Origin: Syntrophaceae bacterium UBA5764
GTDB lineage: Bacteria; Desulfobacterota; Syntrophia; Syntrophales; Smithellaceae
Assembly (NCBI GenBank): GCA_002418825.1
Contig: DIEW01000015.1
Location: 1 to 64,000 of the forward strand
Reading direction: 5' to 3'
DNA length: 64,000 bases
Shown here: in pieces, positions 51,165 to 59,913 of the stretch
Position numbering within the stretch: position 1 is the first letter of the stretch
How the letters are laid out: every line of letters starts with the position of its first letter
Notes under the pieces: generated by a model
What the model was told of the DNA's origin: nothing
The model's input: the letters and a program-made list of their open reading frames with translations, nothing else
Database searches by the model: none
Translations under genes and position numbers: made by a program

Positions 51165-52670
51165 ATGAATCTGGCCGAGTTCCGCGAAAAAAAAGTTTAC
51201 AGTGAAGGCGAGCGCGTGGCGCTTTATTTCAAGGAAAGAGTAATGACAAACTTCGAACTGCAGAAAAACTCCCGCAAACTGACCAGCGCGCTCAAGGGAT
51301 TGGGCGTAAAGAGAGGAGACAGGATCATCATCCAGACGCCGAATTGCCCGGAGGTTCTGGAAACTTTTAGCGCCTGCTGGAGAATGGGCGCGGTTGTCGT
51401 GCCGATTAATTACCTGATGAATGATGAGGAGATAGCTTACATTTATCAGGATTCGGGCGCCAAGATAGTCATCAGCAGCAATGCATTTCTTCCGAAGGTG
51501 AAAACTGTGCAGGCCAAAGCACCGGAAATGAAAACGGTTATTCTTGTCGATAAAAATGTTCCGGAAGGAACCTTTGCTTATGGTAAGCTCATTGAATCGG
51601 TGGAGGAAGACCATTCTTTTGCCGATATGCGGGAAGATGAACTTGCCGCGCTTATTTACACAGCGGGAACAACCGGCAACTCCAAAGGCGTCATGCACAC
51701 GCATTATTCTCTTTACGCCAACGCCAAAATGCAGTTCGAGAGCATGCCTTTTCCAGAGGGCATGATCTATGTCAGCGTTTTGCCTCTTTGTCATTCATTC
51801 GGCATCGCCACAATCAACAACGGCATGTTCCGTTCGGCAACAACCGTGTTGCTGGATTCTTTTGACCTTGAGCTGATTTTATCTTCGATTGCCAAATATA
51901 AAGCCAATATCCTGGTTGCTGTTCCGACAATGTACGTTTACCTGCTTTTGTATCCGGAGCCCAAAAAACATGATGTCAGCTCCATGAAATACTGGATATG
52001 CGGTGCGGCGCCGCTGGCTCTGGAGACGTGGAAAAAATTCAGGGAGGTTTACGGCGGGGAAATTTGTGAAGGCTGGGGGCTTACGGAAGCGGGCGCGAAC
52101 AATGCCACCAACCCCATTCATGGGTTAAAGAAAGTCGGCTCCATCGGCATTCCGATGAAAGGCACGGAAATGAAGATTATGGATGATGAGGGGAAGTTTC
52201 TGCCGGGTGGCCAGCAGGGCGAAATAGTCATCCGCGGACCGCAGGTTATGAAAGGGTACTGGAATAAACCGGAAGAAACGGCGCAGGTGCTGCGCAACGG
52301 GTGGCTGCATACGGGCGATGTCGGTTATGAAGATGAAGACGGTTATTTCTGGATTACAGACCGCAAGAAGGATTTAATTATTAAAGGCGGAGAAAACATA
52401 TCGCCGCGCACGGTGGAGGAAGTCCTGTTCGCTCATCCTAAAATATCAGAAGCCGCGGTAGTGGGGATGAGAGATGATGTTTACGGTGAAAATATAAAAG
52501 CCTTTATTGTTCTTAAACCCGATCAGGCCGCTACCGCCGAGGAAATTATCGAGTATTGCAAAAAAAACCTGACGAGTTTCCTGACGCCTAAAGAAGTTGT
52601 TTTCATGCAGGCCTTGCCTAAAAATATTATGGGTAAGGTGCTGAAAAAGGAACTCAGGAAAATGGCTTAA
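51165..52670 (+). CDS. AMP-forming acyl-CoA ligase
   Basis: A 501-residue ANL-superfamily ligase. P-loop YTAGTTGNSKGVMHTH, GWGLTEAG, HTGDVGYEDEDGYFWITDR and the catalytic Lys near the C-terminus (NIMGKVLKKELR) are all intact. It activates a carboxylic acid as acyl-AMP, then acyl-CoA. Its neighbour is an HpaB/4-hydroxybutyryl-CoA-dehydratase-family flavoprotein, so the acid could be a hydroxy or aromatic acid (inference). AGGAGG lies ahead of ATG 51165. Confidence 0.87.
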   Translation: MNLAEFREKKVYSEGERVALYFKERVMTNFELQKNSRKLTSALKGLGVKRGDRIIIQTPNCPEVLETFSACWRMGAVVVPINYLMNDEEIAYIYQDSGAKIVISSNAFLPKVKTVQAKAPEMKTVILVDKNVPEGTFAYGKLIESVEEDHSFADMREDELAALIYTAGTTGNSKGVMHTHYSLYANAKMQFESMPFPEGMIYVSVLPLCHSFGIATINNGMFRSATTVLLDSFDLELILSSIAKYKANILVAVPTMYVYLLLYPEPKKHDVSSMKYWICGAAPLALETWKKFREVYGGEICEGWGLTEAGANNATNPIHGLKKVGSIGIPMKGTEMKIMDDEGKFLPGGQQGEIVIRGPQVMKGYWNKPEETAQVLRNGWLHTGDVGYEDEDGYFWITDRKKDLIIKGGENISPRTVEEVLFAHPKISEAAVVGMRDDVYGENIKAFIVLKPDQAATAEEIIEYCKKNLTSFLTPKEVVFMQALPKNIMGKVLKKELRKMA

Positions 52671-52709
52671 GCTGATGTTACAAAAATAAATATATAGAAG
52701 GGGAAAAAT

Positions 52710-54161
52710 ATGGCTATTCGCAGTGTGAAGGAATACAAAGAAAGCTTGCGCGACGGCCGGCGCGTTTATATCCGCGGCGAGAAAGTGGAGGATATTACCA
52801 GACATCCCATTCTCGGCATTACCGTAGACACCATCGCCGGCGGGTATGAATTGACGGCCTCGGAAGATCCGTCCGTGCGGGATCTTTTTGTGGCGCCGCA
52901 TCCCAAAACTGGAGAACCGATCAACCGTTATTTTGTCACCCCGGCTAACAGGGAGGATTTGGCCAACCGCACAAAAATGATTCAGCGTTCAATTGAGGTT
53001 ATCGGCGGCCTTCCTTTTGGAAGGGATATCGGCACCGATTGTCTGAACGCGGCTTTTGTTGTGGCCGGACAGATGGGTAAGAAACAGTATCAGGAAAACG
53101 CGATGAATTTTCTGGAGCATCTGCGTAAAAACGATCTGCATACCTGCGGCGCGGTGACGTGTGTCAAAGGAGATCGCGGCAAGGAACCGGCTCAACAAAA
53201 GCACCCGGATTATTATCTGCATGTCGTGGATAAAAATAAAGAGGGCATTGTGGTTAAAGGGGCGAAAATCCACATTACCAGCGCGCCGGCCGCCAATGAA
53301 ATTTTGGTTGTCCCTACCCGTCAGATGCGTGAAAATGAAGCTGATTACGCGGTGAGCTTCGCGATACCGGCTAATACCAAGGGGATCACTTTCATCTGCC
53401 GCGGTGGTCGCGGTGCCTGGTCGGACCATGAATTTCACGCCGACCGTCCGGTACGGGAACTGACCGAAGCGATGATTGTTTTCGATAATGTTTTTGTTCC
53501 CTGGGATAGGGTTTTTATGTGCGGTGAATGGCAGTACTCGATGCTTATCGCTTATACCTTCGCCACTTTCCATCGCTTTACCGCTATCAGCTATAAAGTT
53601 CCCTCGGTGGAAGTGATGGCCGGTTGTGCTGTGGCGATGGCCAAATACAACGGGCTGGATAAAGTGAGCCACATCCGCGACAAACTTGCCGACATTGCCG
53701 CTTATGTGGAAACATTGCGCGCTTTGACTAACGCTGCCGCGGCGGATCCGGTGATGTATGGCGAGATCGCCGTGCCGAATCCATTAATCTGCAATATGGC
53801 CAAGCTGCACTTTGCCAGCAAGTATCACGAATTCATCAAACTGATTCAGGATATCGGCGGCGGTATTCTGGCAACCGCGCCGGATAAAAAGGATTGGGAC
53901 AATCCCGATATTCACGATTACCTGGAACACTATCTGGGTGGGTCAGAAAAATACAGCACGCTGGACAGATTAAAAATGATTCACGAGACGATGCGCCATG
54001 TTTGTTCACACGAGTCAGCGTTTCATGAAGTCACCACGGTGCACGCGGAAGGTTCCATGGCGGCACAGAAAATGATGATCCTGGCGGAATCACCCCTCCA
54101 GCAGTATGAGGCCAAAGCGATGGCCGCGGCGGGAATCACCCCTTGGAGCAAAAGGTTATAG
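52710..54161 (+). CDS. HpaB / 4-hydroxybutyryl-CoA dehydratase family flavoprotein
   Basis: A 483-residue protein of the acyl-CoA-dehydrogenase-like superfamily branch that contains 4-hydroxyphenylacetate 3-monooxygenase (HpaB) and 4-hydroxybutyryl-CoA dehydratase (AbfD). Seen: an N-terminal SVKEYKESLRDGRRVYIRGEKVED, HTCGAVTCVKGDR (Cys146, Cys151), and FDNVFVPWDRVF with a helical end. AbfD binds a [4Fe-4S] cluster with three Cys and a His; the Cys spacing here does not match clearly, so I leave the reaction open. An oxygenase role is unlikely in an anaerobe. It follows an acyl-CoA ligase by 40 bases. Confidence 0.75.
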   Translation: MAIRSVKEYKESLRDGRRVYIRGEKVEDITRHPILGITVDTIAGGYELTASEDPSVRDLFVAPHPKTGEPINRYFVTPANREDLANRTKMIQRSIEVIGGLPFGRDIGTDCLNAAFVVAGQMGKKQYQENAMNFLEHLRKNDLHTCGAVTCVKGDRGKEPAQQKHPDYYLHVVDKNKEGIVVKGAKIHITSAPAANEILVVPTRQMRENEADYAVSFAIPANTKGITFICRGGRGAWSDHEFHADRPVRELTEAMIVFDNVFVPWDRVFMCGEWQYSMLIAYTFATFHRFTAISYKVPSVEVMAGCAVAMAKYNGLDKVSHIRDKLADIAAYVETLRALTNAAAADPVMYGEIAVPNPLICNMAKLHFASKYHEFIKLIQDIGGGILATAPDKKDWDNPDIHDYLEHYLGGSEKYSTLDRLKMIHETMRHVCSHESAFHEVTTVHAEGSMAAQKMMILAESPLQQYEAKAMAAAGITPWSKRL

Positions 54162-54195
54162 ACAAAATAATTGAAAATTTAAATTTTTTGTATTT

Positions 54196-54249
54196 GACAG
54201 ACTGGCTTGAGTGAAAAGAAAAAATTTATCATCCCAGTCAGTCTTTTTT
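54196..54249 (+). terminator. Terminator after the HpaB-family gene
   Basis: GACAGACTGG (54196-54205) pairs with CCAGTCAGTC (54234-54243) with one mismatch, followed by a run of T (54244-54249). It lies 35 bases after the stop and separates the ligase-flavoprotein pair from the Liv operon. Confidence 0.7.
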
Positions 54250-54335
54250 ATACTTGCGGAGAAAAATCATCTGGCCTTTGGCCTGAATAATATTGAACTA
54301 AGCGTCCGTTTTATTTTCCGTCGCGTTTTTTTGTC

Positions 54336-54365
54336 TTGACTGACAGGTTGTATCTTTAGTATAGT
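54336..54365 (+). promoter_or_regulatory. Likely promoter of the Liv-type operon
   Basis: TTGACT (54336-54341) and TATAGT (54360-54365) are separated by 18 bases, close to a sigma-70 promoter. It lies about 65 bases before the first permease gene and after a terminator. Confidence 0.6.
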
Positions 54366-54431
54366 ATAACTTGAAACTGGCACATAATATCAGATCTGTT
54401 ATCTTCCAATTAAGAGGAGCACTGCAATCCT

Positions 54432-55502
54432 ATGGACATGAAGCGGTCGTATTATGAGGATATTGAACTTTTCAAAAGCGGCGTGATTCTTTTCTGGACA
54501 ATAGTTTTTCTCTTGGTCCTTTTTACCTTTCCTCTATATATGTCAGACTACGCGCTGTATCTGCTGAATCTCATCATGGTATATGTCATTGTCTCGGTAG
54601 GCCTGAATATTCTGGTTGGCTCTACCGGGCAGATTTCCTTGGGACACGCGGGATTTTTTGCCATCGGTGCTTATGCCACCGTTCTGCTGATGACCAACTT
54701 GCAGATACCTTTTTTTATCGCCATTATCGCCGCCGCTTTCATCGCGGCTTTTTTTGGCTTCATTTTGGGCTTGCCGGCACTGAGGTTGGAAGGACCATAT
54801 CTCACTATTGCCACGCTGGCGTTTGGCCTGGCTATTATGCATGTCATCGGTCATACGGAATTTTTCGGTGGTCGTCAGGGCTTGATGGCTCCTCCACTGG
54901 ATCTGGGGATACCACAACTGGGGTGGAGTTTTGTTCTGTCGTCAGAAACAAGCAAATACTATTTGGTTTTGATTATTACAATACTGATGGTGCTGTTTGC
55001 GATAAATATTTTAAAGACGAAAGCAGGCCGTGCTTTTGTTGCCATCCGCGACAGTGATATCGCCGCTGAAGTTATCGGTATAAATCTCACTATGTATAAA
55101 ACGCTTTCTTTTGCCGTGAGCGCTTTTTACGCGGGTATCGGTGGCGGACTATTCGCTTTTGTTCTGGGGTTTTTTGACCCCTTCACCTTTAACCTGATTC
55201 TTTCGATTATTTTCATCGTCATGATTGTTGTCGGCGGTTTGGGTTCTGTTATGGGTTCTATTACAGGCGCGGCGCTGATTACCTATCTTATGTATGACCT
55301 GTTTAAAAATGTTAATGAAGCGCCGTACGTGGGGCCGTTGTTTGTCGCTTTTTCCGAGCGATGGATGACTATTACCGGTATGGATAATTTTAATTATATA
55401 GCCTTGGGTCTGGTGATGATTGGCATTATGCTTTTTGAGCCCTTGGGGATGTTTGGGGCATGGATACGAATAAAGAAGTACTGGAAGACATGGCCCTTCT
55501 AA
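54432..55502 (+). CDS. livM: Branched-chain amino acid-type ABC permease (LivM)
   Basis: A 356-residue permease with about nine helices and the LivM pattern: VIVSVGLNILVGSTGQISLGHAGFFAIGAYA and the EAA-like loop SDIAAEVIGINLTMYKTLSFAVSAFYAGIGG. LivM and LivH form the membrane channel of HAAT-type uptake systems. AGGAG lies 12 bases before ATG 54432. With two ATPases and a binding protein downstream this is a full transporter. In syntrophs such systems may carry aromatic or fatty acids as well as amino acids (inference). Confidence 0.92.
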   Translation: MDMKRSYYEDIELFKSGVILFWTIVFLLVLFTFPLYMSDYALYLLNLIMVYVIVSVGLNILVGSTGQISLGHAGFFAIGAYATVLLMTNLQIPFFIAIIAAAFIAAFFGFILGLPALRLEGPYLTIATLAFGLAIMHVIGHTEFFGGRQGLMAPPLDLGIPQLGWSFVLSSETSKYYLVLIITILMVLFAINILKTKAGRAFVAIRDSDIAAEVIGINLTMYKTLSFAVSAFYAGIGGGLFAFVLGFFDPFTFNLILSIIFIVMIVVGGLGSVMGSITGAALITYLMYDLFKNVNEAPYVGPLFVAFSERWMTITGMDNFNYIALGLVMIGIMLFEPLGMFGAWIRIKKYWKTWPF

Positions 55503-55525
55503 TAGAAAAACAGAGGTAGAGAAAT

Positions 55526-56401
55526 ATGCCGGTTGGACAATTGTTGATTGACGGTTTGGCGATGGGTGCCTGTTACGGTCTTTTCGGACTGGCGGTTGTT
55601 ATTATTTACAAAACTTCAGAAGTGCTTAATTTCGCCGCCGGTGAAATGGCCATGGTTTCGACATTCGTTGCCTACCATGTATTGGTAATTTACGGTTACT
55701 CGTTCTGGGTCGCTTTTGTCATTGCCCTTATTTTTGCCGCTTTCCTGGGAGTGTTTGTGGAATATTTTTTTCTGCGTCCGGCGAAGAATCCCACACTGCT
55801 CGGCCTGATTGTTATCACCATCGGAGCGCAGATGCTTCTGATGGGCCTGGCCAGCTGGAAATGGGGAGCGGAACAGAAACAATTTTCCATTCCGTTCTCT
55901 TATAAAGTTACATACGAACCGATTTCGGGATTTATCGTCAGCCAGTGGGCGATAGCTGTTTTTGTTGCTGCCGCCGCTGTTATGGTTTTTCTGTATTTCT
56001 TTTTCCAGCATACCAAGATGGGAACAGCTATGCGCGCGACACAGCAGAATAAACACGCGGCCAAAATAATGGGGATAAAGACAGACCGGGTCTTCGCTTT
56101 TGCCTGGGCCTTTAGTTCGATTATCGGAGCGGTGGCGGCAATGTTGCTGACAGCCAAGAGCATTCTTGATCCCAACTTTATGATGGAATCCTTTCTCCGT
56201 GCTTTCGCTTCTGCCGTGTTGGGTGGCCTGATGAGCATTCCGGGTGTGCTAATCGGCGGGTTTATTATGGGACTGATAGAGAATTTTTTCGGTTTTATTT
56301 GGCCGGCATGGAAGCCGATAACAGCTTTCGTTGTAATTGTTTTAGTTCTGTGTGTTCGTCCGAGCGGCCTTTTTGCCAAGCATTACGTTAAAAAAGTGTA
56401 A
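55526..56401 (+). CDS. livH: Branched-chain amino acid-type ABC permease (LivH)
   Basis: A 291-residue LivH permease: LLIDGLAMGACYGLFGLAVVIIYKTSEVLNFAAGEMAM at its start and GTAMRATQQNKHAAKIMGIKTDRV as the ATPase-contact loop. About eight helices. It follows livM by 23 bases. Confidence 0.92.
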   Translation: MPVGQLLIDGLAMGACYGLFGLAVVIIYKTSEVLNFAAGEMAMVSTFVAYHVLVIYGYSFWVAFVIALIFAAFLGVFVEYFFLRPAKNPTLLGLIVITIGAQMLLMGLASWKWGAEQKQFSIPFSYKVTYEPISGFIVSQWAIAVFVAAAAVMVFLYFFFQHTKMGTAMRATQQNKHAAKIMGIKTDRVFAFAWAFSSIIGAVAAMLLTAKSILDPNFMMESFLRAFASAVLGGLMSIPGVLIGGFIMGLIENFFGFIWPAWKPITAFVVIVLVLCVRPSGLFAKHYVKKV

Positions 56402-56404
56402 TAG

Positions 56405-56869
56405 ATGCTGAAAAAGGAACATTTCATAAGAGCTAAAAAACAACTGTTGGTTTTGGTGGTTTGCCTGGCGTTGGTTTTGCCAGCAGCTTTCTTTGTTTAC
56501 CGGGCAGCCGGGGAACGCGAGAGGGAAGCGGTGCTCAAAGCGGCGCGTGAATTTCTGGACGCCGAAATTCGCAGGGATTATGCTGCTGTTTACGCGTGTT
56601 TCGCCTCTTCTTCGCCGTATGTGCGTTCGCACAGCTATGATGAATACCTTGCCCAGGCGAAATCTTTTACTGATCGCGTATCCGATTACCGTATTGTTGC
56701 GGTAAGCTATATCCAGAATAATAAGGATCGTGAAACTTATCCGGCAGTGGAGAAGGTTGCCCAGGTGGAGGTTGATGTGACATTTTTACACGAGAAAACT
56801 AATTCGCACTCGGAAATGAATATCGGCTTTATTTTTTTTAAAGAGCAGGGAAAGTGGTATAAAAGTTAG
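56405..56869 (+). CDS. Membrane-anchored hypothetical protein (NTF2-like?)
   Basis: A 154-residue protein with one N-terminal membrane segment (QLLVLVVCLALVLPAAFFVY) and a periplasmic domain that looks NTF2-like (AAREFLDAEIRRDYAAVYACF..., then IGFIFFKEQGKWYKS, a common closing of such domains). Three bases separate it from livH, so it is translated with the transporter; a role as accessory protein is only a guess. Confidence 0.6.
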   Translation: MLKKEHFIRAKKQLLVLVVCLALVLPAAFFVYRAAGEREREAVLKAAREFLDAEIRRDYAAVYACFASSSPYVRSHSYDEYLAQAKSFTDRVSDYRIVAVSYIQNNKDRETYPAVEKVAQVEVDVTFLHEKTNSHSEMNIGFIFFKEQGKWYKS

Positions 56870-56954
56870 CCGTAAAAAAATATAAAATTTTTAATATTTC
56901 AGCGGCAAAAAATTAGAACCAATAACGTAACAGATTGAAGAAAGGGGAAAGGTT

Positions 56955-58151
56955 ATGCGTTTAAACAAAATCACGTTGGTAATGTTCGTCGCTTTTTGTG
57001 CCGTGTTTCTGTTCTCTTACCAGGGGCAGGCGCAGAAGAAAGGTTTTGACGACAATGAAATAAGAATAGGCCAGTGGGGGCCGCAGACCGGTCCCGCCGC
57101 TCCATGGGGAGCGGTCGCGCGCGGCAGTAAGCTACTTTTCGATATCGTTAACGAAGAAGGCGGAATTCACGGAAGGAAGATCCGCTACTTCATTCGAGAC
57201 GACCAGTATAATCCTTCCCAGACTATGGCCGGCGTTAGGGACCTTGTTGACCGTCAGGGTGTTATTGCCTTTGTTGGTGGTGTCGGTACCGCTCCCGGCG
57301 TTGCTGTACAGAGATATTTGCGGCAAAACAAGATTATCTGGATCGGTGTATGCTCTGGCGCCAAGGCTTTTATTGAACCGCACAATCCCTATCTTTGGAA
57401 CATGTGGCCCACTTACGATGATGATGCCAGCGTTATGGCGAAATTCTTAGTGGAAAAAAAGAAATTCAAGAAAATTGGTATGCTTTATCAAAATGATGAT
57501 TACGGGCTTGATTCCATGGCCGGCGCAAAAAGACGCCTGAAGACGTACAATATGGATCTGGTTGCCGCGGTTCCCTGTGAGCCGATTGAAAGAGACCTGA
57601 CTTCGCAGATAGCGCGGCTTAAAGCTGCCGGAGCGGAGGCGGTTATTGGTTTTGTTGCCCCGACACAGGCGGCGATTGCACTGCGCAATGCTGTATCGGT
57701 AGGTTTTCATCCCCAGTGGATTCATTCCTATAATCTCTGCGACTTTTATCTTATGAACCATATTACCGATGGTTTATGGGCGAAAGAAAAAGTTATGACC
57801 ACCGCGTTTACCGCAGACATTACCGATATGAGCATACCTCTGGTTAAGAAATATCATGATGCAACAAAAAGACTTGCTCCGCAGGAACGCTGGGCAATAT
57901 TTTACGCCGCGGGGATTGTCGTCGCGGAACCTCTGGTTTACGCTCTTAAGAAAGTCGGCAGAAATTTAAGCACGGAAGCGCTCAAAAATGAGTTGGATAA
58001 AGTTACCAATTTTCAGGGAATCGGTCCCAAGCTGACTTGGACGGCAACCAATCACCGTCCCCCCAAAGCTTTGCGTATTTGGCAGTGCGGTCCCAAGGGA
58101 GAGGTAATTGTGCTTCAGGACTGGACGGAAAACGAGCTGTCCGCGTATTAA
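56955..58151 (+). CDS. livK: Periplasmic substrate-binding protein (LivK/HAAT type)
   Basis: A 398-residue Peripla_BP_6 protein with a signal peptide (about residues 1-26, VMFVAFCAVFLFS then GQAQ). The lobe signature IRIGQWGPQTGPAAPWGAVARG and QYNPSQTMAGVRDLV fit the family. It delivers the substrate to LivHM. GGGGAAAGG precedes ATG 56955. A 10-bp hairpin follows the stop (58164-58195), which may protect its message and raise its amount relative to the others. Confidence 0.9.
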   Translation: MRLNKITLVMFVAFCAVFLFSYQGQAQKKGFDDNEIRIGQWGPQTGPAAPWGAVARGSKLLFDIVNEEGGIHGRKIRYFIRDDQYNPSQTMAGVRDLVDRQGVIAFVGGVGTAPGVAVQRYLRQNKIIWIGVCSGAKAFIEPHNPYLWNMWPTYDDDASVMAKFLVEKKKFKKIGMLYQNDDYGLDSMAGAKRRLKTYNMDLVAAVPCEPIERDLTSQIARLKAAGAEAVIGFVAPTQAAIALRNAVSVGFHPQWIHSYNLCDFYLMNHITDGLWAKEKVMTTAFTADITDMSIPLVKKYHDATKRLAPQERWAIFYAAGIVVAEPLVYALKKVGRNLSTEALKNELDKVTNFQGIGPKLTWTATNHRPPKALRIWQCGPKGEVIVLQDWTENELSAY

Positions 58152-58163
58152 AACATTGCTATC

Positions 58164-58195
58164 AGGGTCGCGGTGCCTGCACAACCCGCGACCCT
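58164..58195 (+). promoter_or_regulatory. Intercistronic hairpin between livK and livG
   Basis: AGGGTCGCGG (58164-58173) pairs perfectly with CCGCGACCCT (58186-58195), 10 bp, without a T run after it. It is probably not a terminator but an RNA stability or processing element behind the binding-protein gene; this is inference. Confidence 0.6.
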
Positions 58196-58278
58196 AAACA
58201 TGTCCGGTAATATGTTAATGTTGTTAAAGGACGCGCGGTGGTGTGAAAAATCGCTCTAGAAAGAAGGAATAATATTTA

Positions 58279-59058
58279 ATGGGCTATTTCAGTGTTGAAA
58301 ATTTAAGCATCAGCTTCGGCGGTATAAAGGCGGTGGACAATATCAGTTTTAGCGTGGAAAAAAACGAAATTTTTTCCATCATCGGACCCAACGGGTCGGG
58401 CAAAACAACCATCTTTAACTTAATCAGCGGCATCTATAAGCCGGATGACGGCGCGGTGATTATGGAGGGTGAAAATCTTGTGGGTAAAACCCCGGACAGA
58501 ATCGCCAAAAAGGGAATCGCGCGCACCTTTCAGAATATAGAGTTGTTTGCCAACGCCACGGTTATGGATAATCTTATGCTGGGCAGGCATATTCACATGA
58601 ACACTGGGATTTTTACCGGCGCTTTTATGTTCGGTAAAAGGTCGCCCGCCGCGCGGGAGGAAGTTGAACACAGGGAAAAAGTGGAAAAGATAATAGACTT
58701 TCTGGAGCTTCAGTCCGTGCGCGACCAGTTTGTCGGTAGCCTTGCTTACGGTAAGCGCAAACTGGTGGAAGTTGGACGCGCCCTGGCGCTGGAGCCGAAG
58801 GTCATGCTTCTGGACGAGCCTTCCGCCGGCATGAACACGGAAGAAAAAGATGATCTGACCATTTGGATAAAAGATATACGTGAAGATTATCAGATGACCA
58901 TCTTGCTTATCGAGCATGACATGAATATGATTATGGGCATATCCGACCGTGTTTTCGCCATGCAGCAGGGCAAGAAAATAACGCTGGGGCCGCCGCAGGA
59001 AGTGCAGAAGCATCCGGAGGTTATCAAGGCGTATCTCGGAGAGGAGGGTATCAGCTGA
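58279..59058 (+). CDS. livG: HAAT-type ABC ATPase (LivG)
   Basis: A 259-residue ATPase: Walker A IIGPNGSGKTT, signature LAYGKRKLVEVGRALA, Walker B VMLLDEPSAGMN with the LivG-type GMNTEE, and a C-terminal HPEVIKAYLGEE. It powers the Liv transporter with LivF, whose ATG overlaps its stop by one base. Confidence 0.93.
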   Translation: MGYFSVENLSISFGGIKAVDNISFSVEKNEIFSIIGPNGSGKTTIFNLISGIYKPDDGAVIMEGENLVGKTPDRIAKKGIARTFQNIELFANATVMDNLMLGRHIHMNTGIFTGAFMFGKRSPAAREEVEHREKVEKIIDFLELQSVRDQFVGSLAYGKRKLVEVGRALALEPKVMLLDEPSAGMNTEEKDDLTIWIKDIREDYQMTILLIEHDMNMIMGISDRVFAMQQGKKITLGPPQEVQKHPEVIKAYLGEEGIS

Positions 59059-59840
59059 TGCTCAAAGTCAAAAATATAGAAACCTGGTACGATTTAATCA
59101 GAGCACTGCACGGGATTTCCTTCGAGATAAAGCAAGGCGATATTGTCGCGTTACTGGGTTCCAACGGCGCGGGTAAAACGACAACCCTGAAAACAATTAT
59201 GCGGCTTTTTTACGATGCCAAGGAAGAACAGCCGGAAAAGGGCAGCATAGAATTTATGGGCGAGCGCATTGACAGGAAGGACACCGACGATATTGTAAAG
59301 ATGGGTATAGGATATGTGCCCGAAGGACGCGAGGTTTTTCCCGAGCTTACTGTTTTGGAAAACATTACGATCGGCGCTTACACGAGAAAAGACACAAAAA
59401 ACATTCAAAGCGATTTGGAAAACGTTTTTCATCATTTTCCCATACTGAAAGAGAGAGTAAAGCAGCAGGCGGGTTTGATGAGCGGCGGCGAACAACAGAT
59501 GCTGGCCATCGGCAGGGCGCTGATGAGCCGCCCCAAGTTGCTGATGCTCGATGAGCCTTCGTTGGGTCTTTCGCCCCTGCTGACGCAGGAGATATTCAAC
59601 ATAATTCGTAATATCAACCAGAAGGACGGGGTCACCATTTTTCTGGTGGAGCAAAACGTCAACATGGCGCTTAAGTATTCCAATTTTGCCTATCTGCTGG
59701 AAAACGGCAGGATAGTACGCGCGGACAAACCGGAAGTGCTCCGTGAGGATGAAGATATAAAGGAATTTTATCTCGGTATTGCTACTGAGCAATCCGTAAA
59801 AGGATATAAACGCTACAGAAGAAAAGTACGGTTTCGCTAG
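59058..59840 (+). CDS. livF: HAAT-type ABC ATPase (LivF)
   Basis: A 260-residue ATPase: LLGSNGAGKTTTLKTIMRLF (Walker A), YVPEGREVFPELTVLEN (the LivF signature), LMSGGEQQMLAIGRALMSRP (signature motif) and LLMLDEPSLGLSP (Walker B). It pairs with LivG. The C-terminus is slightly long and basic (KGYKRYRRKVRFR). Confidence 0.93.
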   Translation: MLKVKNIETWYDLIRALHGISFEIKQGDIVALLGSNGAGKTTTLKTIMRLFYDAKEEQPEKGSIEFMGERIDRKDTDDIVKMGIGYVPEGREVFPELTVLENITIGAYTRKDTKNIQSDLENVFHHFPILKERVKQQAGLMSGGEQQMLAIGRALMSRPKLLMLDEPSLGLSPLLTQEIFNIIRNINQKDGVTIFLVEQNVNMALKYSNFAYLLENGRIVRADKPEVLREDEDIKEFYLGIATEQSVKGYKRYRRKVRFR

Positions 59841-59913
59841 AAAGCCTCTTTTGGTGCCGTTTTTCGAACAAATTGTTTGCAAGTGCATTATGATTTTGAA
59901 GGGAGATTAGATA

